This document shows, one piece after another, positions 1-9,095 of a DNA stretch of 42,114 nucleotides. Made by a program: the position numbers and the translations under genes. Numbering within the stretch: the first letter of the stretch is position 1; each line of letters begins with the position of its first letter. The notes under the pieces were generated by a model that worked only from the letters and a program-made list of their open reading frames with translations, was not told the DNA's origin and made no database searches. The stretch is from Gemmatimonadota bacterium (GTDB lineage: Bacteria > Gemmatimonadota > Gemmatimonadetes > Gemmatimonadales > Gemmatimonadaceae): the NCBI GenBank assembly GCA_003223455.1, contig QHVE01000046.1, forward strand, positions 1 to 42,114. Direction: 5' to 3'.

Positions 1-1561
1 GGCTGCTCGTGAGCCCTTCCACCGGAGCGCCCGACTGACGATGCCCGCTCACCCACCTCGCACGTGCCGACTCGAAATAGGTGGGGCGAATCGCGTTGCG
101 CGCGAGCGCGCTCGCACGACTCGCGGCGTCGGCGAGCTGGCCATGGTGCGCGAGTCGCGCGAGTGCGGCGAACGACTCGGCGGCGTCGATCCATGCGAGT
201 GAGAGCGTCAGCTCGTCGCGCTGTGCATCCTGTTCGTTTCCTCCCTGCTTGCCCGATGGAATGCGGGGCAGCGAGCCGCCGGGCGGAATCGTCGAGCGAC
301 AGTAGTCGTAGGCGGCGCGGATCGAGCGCCAGTGGGCGTTCACGAAGTCGACGTCGCCCGTCGTGCGCACGTAGTCGCGCATCGAGCGGAGAAAGTCGAA
401 GCTGATGTCGACGTGCACGAACATGTAGGGATACGATCCGGCCCAGTCCACCAGTCCGGCGCTCTGCGACATCTCGTGCCAGATGGCACCAGTGCGCTCG
501 TTCTGGTAGCGCATGATGAACGCGAGCTCGTCGCGCGCGCGCTCGTACGCTCCCTCGCGAAGCAGCGCGTCGACGGTGACGAGGCCATCGCCCGCGAAGA
601 ACCAGGCGTATTGCGGGCGGCGAGCGCCTCGCGACGGCCCGTATCCGGCCACGAGCCCGCAGCCGAGCTGCGGGTTGCAGGTCCAGGCTTGCTCCAGGCT
701 GACCTGCGCCCAGCGCAGCGCCCGATTCACGGCGCTGTCCGGAGTCTCGATGTCGATGAGATGCAGGCCCGAGTAGCGCGCACGCGCGCGCGACTCGTCC
801 TCTGCCCGCTGCGCCGTCAGCTGTTGGGCGATGGCGAGCGGATCCTCTTCGCGCGTGCTCGATCCCACGAAGGCGACGACGAGCTCGCGCTTGGTCCCGG
901 GCGTCCATCGGAGTGTGAAGGCGTGGTTGCGCTCGAACTCCGCGCCTCTCGTGTTGTTCTGCGGCTCGTCGTGCGTCACGATGTCGCGCGAGACGATTGC
1001 CGCGCGGAAGCGACGCGTCGGCTCGTCGAGGACATACGCCGCGTGGGTCGAGTCCCAGTGGATCTCCTGTCCGCCGATCGCTGCCGGCCACATCAGGTTG
1101 AGCGACGGAGTGAAGTGCACCGTGATCTCGACGGGACGGCTCGACTCGACGGAGTAGCCGATCGTGGCGCCCGGCGAGTCGACCGGCGTGAAGATGCGCT
1201 CGCGCACGACGAACCCAGTCCCGCGGTACTCTCGCATCGTCGCCATGGGAGTCTGCTCGATGCTGCGCAGCGCCGAGCGCCCATCGATCTCGCTCGTATC
1301 GCCTTCGACGCGAACGGTGATCCGGTAGCCCCGGAGGAGCTGAAGCGGCGGCGTCCACACCTCGAGCCCCGGCGAGTTGTACCCGGCGACGAAGGCGCGC
1401 CGACCCGGCACGATGGTGAATCGTCCGGACGTGGTCTCCAACGCGTTCCATCGAAGATCGGCGAGCGAGGCGGCACGCTGGCTGCGCACGGGAGGCGCGG
1501 ATAACGACAGCCCGCCGATCACGAGGGCGGCCAGACACCGCCAAACAGAGAAGCGGTGCAC
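1..1561 (-). CDS. Exported glycoside hydrolase of the glycogen-debranching (amylo-alpha-1,6-glucosidase) type, C-terminus cut by window edge
   Basis: The reverse strand reads open from a GTG at 1561 to the left edge, giving 520 codons with no stop. It begins with a short basic stretch and a hydrophobic segment ending in SLSAPP, which is a signal peptide, so the enzyme is probably periplasmic or secreted. Residues 30-290 form a beta-rich N-terminal domain. From about residue 295 an alpha/alpha-barrel-like region carries YAWFFAGDG (residues 318-326), close to the WFxGRD-type motif of amylo-alpha-1,6-glucosidase and GH63/GH15-like six-hairpin enzymes. Further on are MRYQNERTGAIWHEMSQ and SYPYMFVHVD. 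It probably trims alpha-glucans or related oligosaccharides; the exact substrate is not visible. A GGAG sits 7 bases before the chosen GTG; an adjacent GTG at 1564 is possible. It is divergent from the propeller-protease gene at 1722. Confidence 0.82.
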   Translation of the reverse strand, partial: MHRFSVWRCLAALVIGGLSLSAPPVRSQRAASLADLRWNALETTSGRFTIVPGRRAFVAGYNSPGLEVWTPPLQLLRGYRITVRVEGDTSEIDGRSALRSIEQTPMATMREYRGTGFVVRERIFTPVDSPGATIGYSVESSRPVEITVHFTPSLNLMWPAAIGGQEIHWDSTHAAYVLDEPTRRFRAAIVSRDIVTHDEPQNNTRGAEFERNHAFTLRWTPGTKRELVVAFVGSSTREEDPLAIAQQLTAQRAEDESRARARYSGLHLIDIETPDSAVNRALRWAQVSLEQAWTCNPQLGCGLVAGYGPSRGARRPQYAWFFAGDGLVTVDALLREGAYERARDELAFIMRYQNERTGAIWHEMSQSAGLVDWAGSYPYMFVHVDISFDFLRSMRDYVRTTGDVDFVNAHWRSIRAAYDYCRSTIPPGGSLPRIPSGKQGGNEQDAQRDELTLSLAWIDAAESFAALARLAHHGQLADAASRASALARNAIRPTYFESARARWVSGHRQSGAPVEGLTSS

Positions 1562-1721
1562 CACGCGGCTCCGGTCGAGGAATCGCGATTGTATCCGGCG
1601 GCCGGACCCGCGGCAAGAACGACCGAGACCTCGCCACACTGGTAGGCGGACGAGTCGGGCGCGAGCTTCCGGATCAACGCCGCTCGCCGCTCCGACGTCC
1701 ATCGCCTTTCGTATCGCATCG

Positions 1722-3743
1722 ATGAATCCGCATCCTCGCCTCGCGCGTGCGCGCTCGATACTCGGCGGATCCCTGCTGCTGGCTACGAGCGCTACGGCGG
1801 CGCCCGCGCAGGCCGTGAATCGGGCGACGGTGCTGTCGCCCGCGACGATCTCCGTGGGCAACGTCTTCCGCGGCACCTTCTCGCCGGACGGGAAGCGGCT
1901 GCTCTACTTCCGCCGCACGGCGCCCATGGGTGAGCAGTACGAGATCGTGGAGTCGCGTGTCACCGCGCGAGGATGGTCGGCGCCCCGGCGGGTCGACCTC
2001 GGTGCCGCGAGCTCCGATCTGTATCCGAGCCTCAGTGCCGACGGTCGCCACCTCGTGTTCGCGTCGTACAGATCGGCCGACAGCTCCGCGACGGGAGCAA
2101 CGCAGCTGTGGATCGCCGATGCCGTGGGGGACCGATGGGGCGTGCCGCGTCGCATCGCCGAATCTCCGACATCGGCCTATAACGCGGAGCCGCAGTTCGC
2201 CCCGGACGGCAGCATCTGGTTCACCTCCACGCCGAAGGACGGAGCGCCGCGACGGTTCCTCCGCGCGTGGCCCGATGGGCGCGTCGAGGCGAACGCGATC
2301 ATGTCTCGATGGAGCGATTGGCGGCGCGACCGTTTCGTGTGGAGTGGGTCGCCGAGTCCCGATGGGAGAACCATCGTGCTCACCGTCTCGCGCATCGACA
2401 GCGTCTCGGGCCGAATGCTGCCGTCCGATCTCTACGTCACGGAACGCGTGAACGGTGGATGGGCCACGCCACGACCGCTCGGGGGTGTCAACACGCCCGG
2501 TCTCGACAACTTTCCGTTCTTCCGAGACAGCGAGCTGTATTTCGTGCGTGACTTCGAACGCATCGAGCATCTGCCACTCGTGGCGGCGCTGAAGGACAGC
2601 GTGCCGGCCGTCGATGCCGAGCTGGTGATGCCGTTCGAGTACGAGGACACGCGTCTCTACGTGCCCGTCGAGGTTCACGGTCGGCTCTGGTGGTTCATCC
2701 TCGATACCGGTGCGCAACCCACCGTGCTCGACGACCGTGTCGCGGCCGCCGCGCACGTCGCCGGCCACGACACGACGTCGACGACGGGCGCCGGCGCGGG
2801 CCGACTGCGTCGATCGACGGGCGACGAGATCGCGCTTCGCCTCGGCGGGAGCACAATGACCGTGCACCAGCCGGCGATCGCGCCGATCGACTCGGTGCTC
2901 TCGCGGTACACGGGTCGTCACGCCCCCGGCATCGTTGGATCGCAGTTCTTCGCCAACCGCGCGGTCACGGTCGACTTCGAGCAGCGCCTCGTGTACGCGC
3001 GGCCCTCGGCCGACGCGTACGAGCTCGCCAACAGCGTCGTGCTTCCGATCGACGTCGACGGTGCGATTCCATATCTGTCCGCGACGCTGCGCTTCGCCGG
3101 AGGCAAGACGTTGACCGCCAGGTTGCTCGTCGACCTCGGCGCGAAGTCGACGCTGCTGCTCACGGAGCCGTTCATCGAGCGGGCCGGACTGCGCGAGCTC
3201 CGGGCGTCCGGAACTCGCTCGTCGCTGGGTGCGGGCATCGGTGGAGAGACGCGGTACGCGTTCGTGCGACTGCGATCGCTCGAGCTGGCGAACACCCCGA
3301 GCATTCATCTCGATTCCGCGGTGATTGGACTCTCGATAGGCGGCACGCTTCGCGCGCGCGGCTACGACGGCCTGCTGGGCGCCGAATTCCTGCGGCGCTT
3401 CCGCGTCACGTTCGACTATCCGAGGAAGCGCCTCATCCTGCGTCCGCGCGTGCCCGCACCGCCGAACCTCGACTTCGACATGAGCGGAATGTTCATCGTC
3501 GCCGAGGGCGCCGATCTGCACGATCTCGTGGTCGCGGATGTGGCGCCCGGATCGGCCGCCGCCGTGGCAGGCGTGGCGGCGGGGGATCACATCGTATCGA
3601 TCGACGGTCGCGACGCTCGGAGCATGTCGCTCGGAGCGGTGCGTTCGCTCCTTCGCGGTCCGGAGGGAAGGCGGGTCGTCGTCGAGATGCAGCGCGGCGG
3701 AGAGCGAAGATCTGGACGGTTGGCACTGGCACGTCGCGTGTGA
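1722..3743 (+). CDS. Exported TolB-like propeller / tandem retropepsin-like aspartyl protease / PDZ fusion
   Basis: The 673-residue product starts with a signal peptide (cleavage near PAQA, residue 30). Residues 45-290 contain PD40/WD40-like blades (FSPDGKRLLYF, LSADGRHLVFAS, FAPDGSIWF, PSPDGRTIV). Two retropepsin-like domains follow: the first has the active-site triad ILDTGA with Asp328; the second has LVDLGA with Asp471, where Thr is replaced by Leu. A PDZ domain occupies about residues 590-670 (GVAAGDHIVSIDGRDA). Bacterial proteins of this kind usually carry one DTG domain and work as homodimers; the two copies here suggest a single-chain pseudo-dimer, possibly with only one fully canonical half. 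It probably acts in the periplasm as a protease or as a binding protein derived from one. The ATG at 1722 is chosen because the signal peptide starts there; upstream in-frame sequence is low-quality. Confidence 0.88.
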   Translation: MNPHPRLARARSILGGSLLLATSATAAPAQAVNRATVLSPATISVGNVFRGTFSPDGKRLLYFRRTAPMGEQYEIVESRVTARGWSAPRRVDLGAASSDLYPSLSADGRHLVFASYRSADSSATGATQLWIADAVGDRWGVPRRIAESPTSAYNAEPQFAPDGSIWFTSTPKDGAPRRFLRAWPDGRVEANAIMSRWSDWRRDRFVWSGSPSPDGRTIVLTVSRIDSVSGRMLPSDLYVTERVNGGWATPRPLGGVNTPGLDNFPFFRDSELYFVRDFERIEHLPLVAALKDSVPAVDAELVMPFEYEDTRLYVPVEVHGRLWWFILDTGAQPTVLDDRVAAAAHVAGHDTTSTTGAGAGRLRRSTGDEIALRLGGSTMTVHQPAIAPIDSVLSRYTGRHAPGIVGSQFFANRAVTVDFEQRLVYARPSADAYELANSVVLPIDVDGAIPYLSATLRFAGGKTLTARLLVDLGAKSTLLLTEPFIERAGLRELRASGTRSSLGAGIGGETRYAFVRLRSLELANTPSIHLDSAVIGLSIGGTLRARGYDGLLGAEFLRRFRVTFDYPRKRLILRPRVPAPPNLDFDMSGMFIVAEGADLHDLVVADVAPGSAAAVAGVAAGDHIVSIDGRDARSMSLGAVRSLLRGPEGRRVVVEMQRGGERRSGRLALARRV

Positions 3744-3823
3744 GGCAAGGGCGGTCACTCGCCCAGCGAGCGTCTCCCTCCGCAGATTACCTTGCACCAC
3801 CATCACCCACAGGAGGCATCGGA

Positions 3824-4306
3824 ATGACGTCCAGCTCCACTGACGCACCGATCATGACGTCGCAGCAGTTCCTCGAGCATTGGCAGGGACACCGCGCGCT
3901 GACGCGACGCGTCATCGACGCCTTTCCCGAGGACAAGCTGTTCAACTACTCCGTCGGTGGGATGCGCCCGTTCTCCGCGCTCGCCATGGAGTTCATCGGC
4001 ATGGCGGTGCCGACGCTCAATGGCGTGATCACCGGTGAATGGTCCCAGTATGCCGAGGCCAAGGCGACGACAAAGGCGGAGCTGCTCCGGCAGTGGGACG
4101 ACGCGACGGCCCAGATCAACACCCTGTGGCCGACGATTCCCGCGGCCCGCTTTCAGGAGGTGGATACGGCGTTCGGGCAGTGGAAGATGGCGATCTATGA
4201 CCTGCTCCTGTACATCCGCGACAACGAGATCCACCATCGCGGCCAGGGCTACGTCTATCTCCGAACGCTCGGGATCGAGCCGCCGGCGTTCTGGGAGCGT
4301 GGCTGA
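3824..4306 (+). CDS. DinB-like four-helix-bundle protein
   Basis: This 160-residue protein has the length and helical pattern of DinB/YfiT-like putative metal-dependent proteins, and its C-terminal half contains the family signature IHHRGQGYVYLRTLG. An AGGAGG at 3811-3816 sits 7 bases before the ATG, so the start is well supported. DinB proteins normally coordinate a metal with three histidines. Here the position expected for the first one reads MEFIG, with Glu instead of His, and the position before the HHRGQ block reads DNE, with Asn where His is common. The metal site may therefore be altered or lost. The next gene starts 4 bases after the stop, so the two are probably co-transcribed. The role is unknown; members of the family include thiol transferases and stress-induced proteins. 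Confidence 0.87.
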   Translation: MTSSSTDAPIMTSQQFLEHWQGHRALTRRVIDAFPEDKLFNYSVGGMRPFSALAMEFIGMAVPTLNGVITGEWSQYAEAKATTKAELLRQWDDATAQINTLWPTIPAARFQEVDTAFGQWKMAIYDLLLYIRDNEIHHRGQGYVYLRTLGIEPPAFWERG

Positions 4307-4310
4307 GTCG

Positions 4311-5543
4311 ATGCGTCTGCCCTCCATGCAATTCACCGCGCCCAGATCCGCTCGGCGAGCGGGCCTCCGCGCGTTGCTGCTCTCGTCCCTGCTCGCCGGT
4401 CGCGCGCTCGCGCAGTCGGACGCCGGCGAGACCGCCGCGCGGCCAGGTGCGGGCTGTCCAGCGGGGAGCACGGAGGTGCGCCCTGGCGCGTGCCGAGCAC
4501 CGCAGCTTCCGCCGCCGAGCATCGTCGACTACCGGCCGCGGTCGACGCTGATCACGGCGAGGCACGATGTCCGCCGAGCGAAGTATCCGGTGATCGACTT
4601 CCACGGGCATCCCGAGGACCGTCTGCGCTCGGCGGACGCGCTCGCCGCGATGGTGCGCTCGCTCGACAGCATCAACGTGCGGCTGATGCTCTCGGCCGAC
4701 AACATGTCGGGGCAGGCGCTGGCGAGCACGGTCGCGCTGGTGAACGGAACTCCGTACAAGGATCGCGTGCGCGTGCTCGCGGGGATCAACTTCCGCGACG
4801 TGGGCCCGGGATGGGCCGAGAAGGCGGTGGCGCAGCTCGAAGCCGACGTCGCGGCTGGCGCGGTCGGTGTCGGCGAGATCTCCAAGGGCTTCGGCCTGTC
4901 GATCAGAAAGCCGGACGGCAGTCGGCTGCACATCGACGACCCCGCGCTCGATCCGATCTGGGACGCCTGCGCGCGGCTCCGCCTTCCCGTGTTCATCCAC
5001 ACGGCGGACCCCGAGGAGTTCTTCCGGCCGCTGGACTACGCGAACGAGCGGTGGCTGGAGCAGGCGCTCTTCCCGTATCGCCACTACGCCCCGGAGCGAT
5101 ACCCGAGCTTCGAGGATCTGCTCACGGAGCGCGACAATCTCTTCCGCCGGCATCCGAAGACGACGTTCGTCACGGCGCACATGGGCTGGCAGGCGAACGA
5201 CCTCGCGCGACTCGGCACGCTGCTCGACGAGCTGCCGAACGTGTACACGGAGATCGGCGCCGTGCTGTACGACATCGGGCGCCAGCCGCGCGGCGCGCAC
5301 GACTTCTTCGTCAAGTACCAGGACCGGGTGCTGTTCGGAAAGGACTCGTTCCAGCCGTCGGAGTATCCGTACTACTGGCGCGTGCTCGAGACGCGCGACG
5401 AGTACTTCGACTACTACCGCGGCTACCACGCGTTCTGGAAGCTCTACGGCATCGACCTTCCGGACACGGTGCTGCAGAAGGTGTACTTCCGGAATGCGCT
5501 CAGGATCACGCCGCGACTGCCGAAGACGGGGTGGCCCGAGTAA
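4311..5543 (+). CDS. Exported amidohydrolase-2 family metal-dependent hydrolase
   Basis: The 410-residue product has a signal peptide ending near GRALAQS (residue 34) and then a short Cys-containing segment. The rest is a TIM-barrel of the amidohydrolase-2 family, whose members hydrolyse or decarboxylate cyclic or aromatic acids. The expected metal ligands are visible: DFHGHP gives His98 and His100 after strand 1, VFIHT gives His230, VTAHMGW gives His290, and LFGKDSF gives Asp345 near the last strand. Export is unusual for the family, although secreted members occur. It follows the DinB-like gene by only 4 bases, suggesting coupled expression. An alternative start at 4326 would shorten the basic N-region of the signal peptide. 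The substrate cannot be told from sequence. Confidence 0.9.
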   Translation: MRLPSMQFTAPRSARRAGLRALLLSSLLAGRALAQSDAGETAARPGAGCPAGSTEVRPGACRAPQLPPPSIVDYRPRSTLITARHDVRRAKYPVIDFHGHPEDRLRSADALAAMVRSLDSINVRLMLSADNMSGQALASTVALVNGTPYKDRVRVLAGINFRDVGPGWAEKAVAQLEADVAAGAVGVGEISKGFGLSIRKPDGSRLHIDDPALDPIWDACARLRLPVFIHTADPEEFFRPLDYANERWLEQALFPYRHYAPERYPSFEDLLTERDNLFRRHPKTTFVTAHMGWQANDLARLGTLLDELPNVYTEIGAVLYDIGRQPRGAHDFFVKYQDRVLFGKDSFQPSEYPYYWRVLETRDEYFDYYRGYHAFWKLYGIDLPDTVLQKVYFRNALRITPRLPKTGWPE

Positions 5544-5593
5544 GGCTCGAGTCCACTGAACGCGACGTCAGCCACAGCGAGCGATCCGCCGAC

Positions 5594-6202
5594 ATGTTCC
5601 GCCATCTTCTCTATCCCTTTCTTCCATACCGCTCGCTCGTCGTTCCGATTCTCGTCCTGAGCGCGATCGTCGTTCCCTGCTGGCTGCTCTTTCGACTGTA
5701 CCGCGTTCGCACTTCCGGGCACCGCCCGTCGGTCGGACGCGAACTCGTGCTCCTGATCTTCGTCGTCTATCTCTCCAGCCTCGCCGCGGTCACGCTCGAA
5801 CCCAACCATCCCTCGCGGATGGTTGCCGAGGCTTCGGTGGCGATCGACCTCCGCCCCAGTCTGGGATCGCTGACCTGTTCGTCCGCCTTTCTTCCCAGCG
5901 GTTCGACCGCCCAAGGGTTCTGCGTGCGGAATGCGCGGGGCAATCTCCTGCTCTTCATCCCGCTCGGCTTCCTGCTCACGCTGGTCTGGAAGCGACTTCG
6001 GTTCTGGAAGGGAATGCAGATCGCGATCGTGCTTTCATGCTGCATCGAGCTGCTTCAGTACATCTCGCGAGCGTGGGGGAGCTATCGAACGGCGGACATC
6101 AACGACGTCATCCTGAACGTCGTGGGGGCGGCAATTGGCCTGGGACTCGCGTCTCTGCTGCGGTTGCGGCAGGGTAGGCGACCCACGATTTCCCACGCGT
6201 GA
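5594..6202 (+). CDS. VanZ-like family integral membrane protein
   Basis: This 202-residue protein has four to five hydrophobic segments: residues about 15-35, 52-72, 117-133, 138-158 and 180-195. The central signature NARGNLLLFIPLGFLL, then CIELLQYI and TADINDVILNVVGAAIG, is characteristic of the VanZ-like family, named after a teicoplanin-resistance protein. Most family members have unknown roles in envelope biology, so resistance should not be assumed. The ATG at 5594 has no strong ribosome-binding site; it is chosen because the first membrane segment follows directly. It lies 50 bases downstream of the amidohydrolase and may belong to the same transcript. It converges on the small membrane protein gene that ends at 6242. 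Confidence 0.88.
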   Translation: MFRHLLYPFLPYRSLVVPILVLSAIVVPCWLLFRLYRVRTSGHRPSVGRELVLLIFVVYLSSLAAVTLEPNHPSRMVAEASVAIDLRPSLGSLTCSSAFLPSGSTAQGFCVRNARGNLLLFIPLGFLLTLVWKRLRFWKGMQIAIVLSCCIELLQYISRAWGSYRTADINDVILNVVGAAIGLGLASLLRLRQGRRPTISHA

Positions 6203-6241
6203 TCCGCCTCGCCACTCGTCCTCATGGTGCGTTTCGACCTC

Positions 6242-6571
6242 TCAACGGCCGAATCGGCCGATCACCCACCCGATCACGGCGCCTCCGACGGCGCCCAACA
6301 CGAGGATCGGTGCGTACGCCTTGGTGATCACCGCGTCGGCCGCGCTGAGCAGCACTCCAATGGCGAGGCCAATCATCCAGGACGGGAAGCCGAGCGCGTC
6401 GACTTGCGGCGCCCCGACGACGGCGCCGATGACGACCCCGATGGCGAGTCGATTCACGAACGCGCCGAGCAACGCCGCCCGCTTGTCGGGGAACTGGAGC
6501 GGGAGCATCGACGCCGCGGAGAGCGCACCGTAGACGAGACCAGCCAGCAGGCCGAGCGAGAGGCGGGACAT
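6242..6571 (-). CDS. Small four-helix membrane protein, function unknown
   Basis: The 109-residue product is almost entirely hydrophobic. Four Gly/Ala-rich membrane segments are visible: LSLGLLAGLVYGALSAA, AFVNRLAIGVVIGAVVGA, WMIGLAIGVLLSAADAVI and YAPILVLGAVGGAVIGWVIG. Glycine-zipper-like spacing in segments 2 and 4 suggests tight helix packing. I do not recognise the family. The ATG at 6571 is the natural start because the membrane protein begins there; the upstream in-frame extension is Pro/Thr-rich and unlike a coding N-terminus, and no clear ribosome-binding site is seen. It is divergent from the S9 peptidase gene, with about 210 bases between start codons, and converges with the VanZ-like gene. 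Confidence 0.72.
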   Translation of the reverse strand: MSRLSLGLLAGLVYGALSAASMLPLQFPDKRAALLGAFVNRLAIGVVIGAVVGAPQVDALGFPSWMIGLAIGVLLSAADAVITKAYAPILVLGAVGGAVIGWVIGRFGR

Positions 6572-6783
6572 GAACAGGGTAGTGGCGGGAGACCCCAATC
6601 GTTCACCGGCCGGCGGAAGGACACAAGGTCGCCGTACGAATCCGTGTCCCGCGGTGATTGCGCCACGTCCTGGCGGACATGGAAACGGGAAGCCGGACCG
6701 CGCGTGCAGACTCCGTCGGTCGCCAGCCTTGACCTCGTCGCACACACGTGAGACTCTCGGGCACGCCACCCATACCGCTTTCC

Positions 6784-9075
6784 ATGACCCGCGTCCTGCT
6801 CACGCCACTTCGTATCGCCCTCGTCGTCGCGCCGCTCACGTTCTCTCCGCTGGCGCCGAGCGCGGCGCAGCAGCCCGCGACCGATCCCTCCCGCCTCACC
6901 GTCGACCGCATCGTCTCCGGCGAGTTCCGCCACGAGGATGCAGGGCAGCTCCGCTGGCTCGACGACTCGACGTTCACCGCGCTCGTTCCCGTCGCGGGGG
7001 GCCAGGGGACCGACCTCGTGAAGGTCGACGCGTCGGGGCGGCAGACGGTGCTGATTCCGGCGTCGCGCTTCGTCCCCGCCGGTGCGTCGGCGCCGCTCGA
7101 GGTGGAGGACTACACGTGGAGCGACGACCACGCGCATCTCCTCGTCTTCACCAACTCGGCGCGCGTGTGGCGCGAGAACACGCGCGGCGACTTCTGGGTG
7201 CTGAGCGTGGCCGGCGGCGCGCCACGCAAGCTCGGCGGGGCGGCGGCGAAACCGAGCACGTTGCAGTTCGCCAAGTTCGCCCCCGATGGCCGGCGCGTCG
7301 CCTACGTGCGCGAGCACGACCTCTGGGTCGAGCCGGTGGCGGGGGGGCCGATCGTGCGGCTCACCCGCGACGGCTCGCGCACGACGATCAACGGCACCTT
7401 CGACTGGGTGTACGAGGAGGAGCTGTTCCTCCGCGACGGCTTCCGCTGGAGCCCCGACGGACGGTCCATCGCGTACTGGCAGCTCGACGCGACCGGCGTC
7501 CGCGACTTCCTCCTCATCAACGACACCGACTCGCTGTACTCGTTCACGATCCCCGTGCAGTACCCGAAGGCGGGGACGACGAACTCCGCGGCGCGCATCG
7601 GCGTCGTGAGTGCCGCCGGCGGACCGACGGCGTGGATGAAGATCCCCGGCGACCCGCGGAACAACTACCTCGCGCGCATGGACTGGGCGGCGAGCTCGAC
7701 GCAGCTCACCGTGCAGCAGCTCAACCGCCGGCAGAACCAGCGCACGATGTGGATCGCCGACGCACGAGGCGGCGCGGCGCATTCGCTGCTCGTGGAGCGG
7801 GACAGCGCGTGGATCGAGATCCACGACGACGTCGAGGACTTCGGCCCGGGGCCATCGCTGCACTGGCTCTCCGACGGCTCGGCGTTCGTGTTCCTCAGCG
7901 AGCGTGACGGCTGGCGACACGCCTGGCTCGTCGACCGCGCGGGCACGACGAAGCTCATCACGCCGGGCGACTACGACGTGATGCAGGTGGCGAAGATCGA
8001 CCTGCGCGGAGGCTGGCTCTACTTCGAGGCGTCGCCCGAGCGCGCGACGCAGTCGTACCTCTGGCGCACGCGGCTCGACGGGAGCGGGCGGCCCGAGCGC
8101 CTCACCCCCGCCTCGCAGCCGGGCACGCACGACTACGACGTCGGACCGAACGCGCGCTACGCCGTGCACCGCCGTTCGGCGTGGGGGACACCGCCGACGG
8201 AGGAGATCGTGCGGCTGCCGACGCACGAGACGGCGCGCACCCTCGTCACCAACGATCGCCTGCGCGAGCGGCTCGCGCCCCTCGCCAAGGGTGCGGTCGA
8301 GTGGTTCCAGGTGCCGACGGTCGACGGCCGCACGATGGACGGCTGGCTGATGAAGCCGGCGAACTTCGACTCGACGAAGAAGTACCCCGTGCTCTTCTTC
8401 GTCTACGGCGAGCCAGCCGACATGACGACGCGGGACGAGTTCGGCGGCGGAACGTGGCTCTGGCACCTGATGCTGACGCAGCAGGGGTACGTCGTGGCGA
8501 GCGTCGACAATCGCGGCACGCCGGCGCCCAAGGGACGCGCGTGGCGTCGGGCGATGCTGAACCGGTTCGGGGTGGTGCGCGTGGAGGACCAGTCGGCAGC
8601 GGCGCGCTACCTCATGCGCCGGCCCTGGGTCGACTCGACGCGCATCGGCGTGTGGGGGTGGAGCGGCGGGGGCTCGTCGACGCTGCTGCTCATGTTCCGC
8701 GCGCCGGCGATCTTCGCGACGGGGATGTCGGTCGCGCCTGTCGCGGACACGCGCAACTACGACACGATCTACCAGGAGCGCTACCTCGGCCTTCCCAGCA
8801 CCGATTCGCTCGCCTACCACGACGCGTCGGCCATCCACTTCGTGAACGGGCTGCGCGGCAATCTCCTCGTCGTTCACGGCACGGGTGACGACAACGTGCA
8901 CTACCAGGGCACGGAGCAGCTGATCAACGCGCTCGTCGCCGCCGGCAAGCAGTTCCAGATGATGGCGTACCCGAACCGGACGCATGGCATCTCCGAGGGG
9001 CCGGGGACGACGAAGCACCTCTACACGCTATTGACCCGATACCTGAACGAGCACCTGCCGGCGGGCGGACGCTGA
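6784..9075 (+). CDS. Exported dipeptidyl-peptidase IV-type serine peptidase (family S9)
   Basis: The 763-residue product has a signal peptide ending at PSAAQQ (residue 30), an eight-bladed DPP IV-type propeller (about 60-500) and a C-terminal alpha/beta-hydrolase domain. The catalytic triad is complete: Ser627 in GVWGWSGGG, Asp702 in HGTGDDNVHYQ, and His734 in NRTHGISEG. The pair VYEEELF (nucleotides 7411-7431) matches the Glu-Glu motif that in DPP IV anchors the free N-terminus of the substrate. It therefore probably releases N-terminal dipeptides, typically X-Pro, from peptides in the periplasm or outside the cell. An upstream GTG at 6748 would add 12 residues ahead of the signal peptide and is less likely. 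The gene ends 20 bases before a convergent lipoprotein gene. Confidence 0.95.
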   Translation: MTRVLLTPLRIALVVAPLTFSPLAPSAAQQPATDPSRLTVDRIVSGEFRHEDAGQLRWLDDSTFTALVPVAGGQGTDLVKVDASGRQTVLIPASRFVPAGASAPLEVEDYTWSDDHAHLLVFTNSARVWRENTRGDFWVLSVAGGAPRKLGGAAAKPSTLQFAKFAPDGRRVAYVREHDLWVEPVAGGPIVRLTRDGSRTTINGTFDWVYEEELFLRDGFRWSPDGRSIAYWQLDATGVRDFLLINDTDSLYSFTIPVQYPKAGTTNSAARIGVVSAAGGPTAWMKIPGDPRNNYLARMDWAASSTQLTVQQLNRRQNQRTMWIADARGGAAHSLLVERDSAWIEIHDDVEDFGPGPSLHWLSDGSAFVFLSERDGWRHAWLVDRAGTTKLITPGDYDVMQVAKIDLRGGWLYFEASPERATQSYLWRTRLDGSGRPERLTPASQPGTHDYDVGPNARYAVHRRSAWGTPPTEEIVRLPTHETARTLVTNDRLRERLAPLAKGAVEWFQVPTVDGRTMDGWLMKPANFDSTKKYPVLFFVYGEPADMTTRDEFGGGTWLWHLMLTQQGYVVASVDNRGTPAPKGRAWRRAMLNRFGVVRVEDQSAAARYLMRRPWVDSTRIGVWGWSGGGSSTLLLMFRAPAIFATGMSVAPVADTRNYDTIYQERYLGLPSTDSLAYHDASAIHFVNGLRGNLLVVHGTGDDNVHYQGTEQLINALVAAGKQFQMMAYPNRTHGISEGPGTTKHLYTLLTRYLNEHLPAGGR

Positions 9076-9095
9076 ACCACCCGCTTTCGAAGTCA

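Noticed and set aside
1674-3848. 724-codon minus-strand open frame opposite the propeller-protease gene
   Set aside because: Antisense shadow; no recognisable domain, and the opposite strand has a signal peptide and clear domains.
5594-6202. Glycopeptide resistance function for the VanZ-like protein
   Set aside because: The name comes from one founding member; no vanA/H/X-type genes lie nearby, and most family members have no known resistance role.
6454-9018. 854-codon minus-strand open frame opposite the S9 peptidase
   Set aside because: The plus strand encodes a complete catalytic triad; the antisense product is Arg/Val/Glu-rich without motifs.
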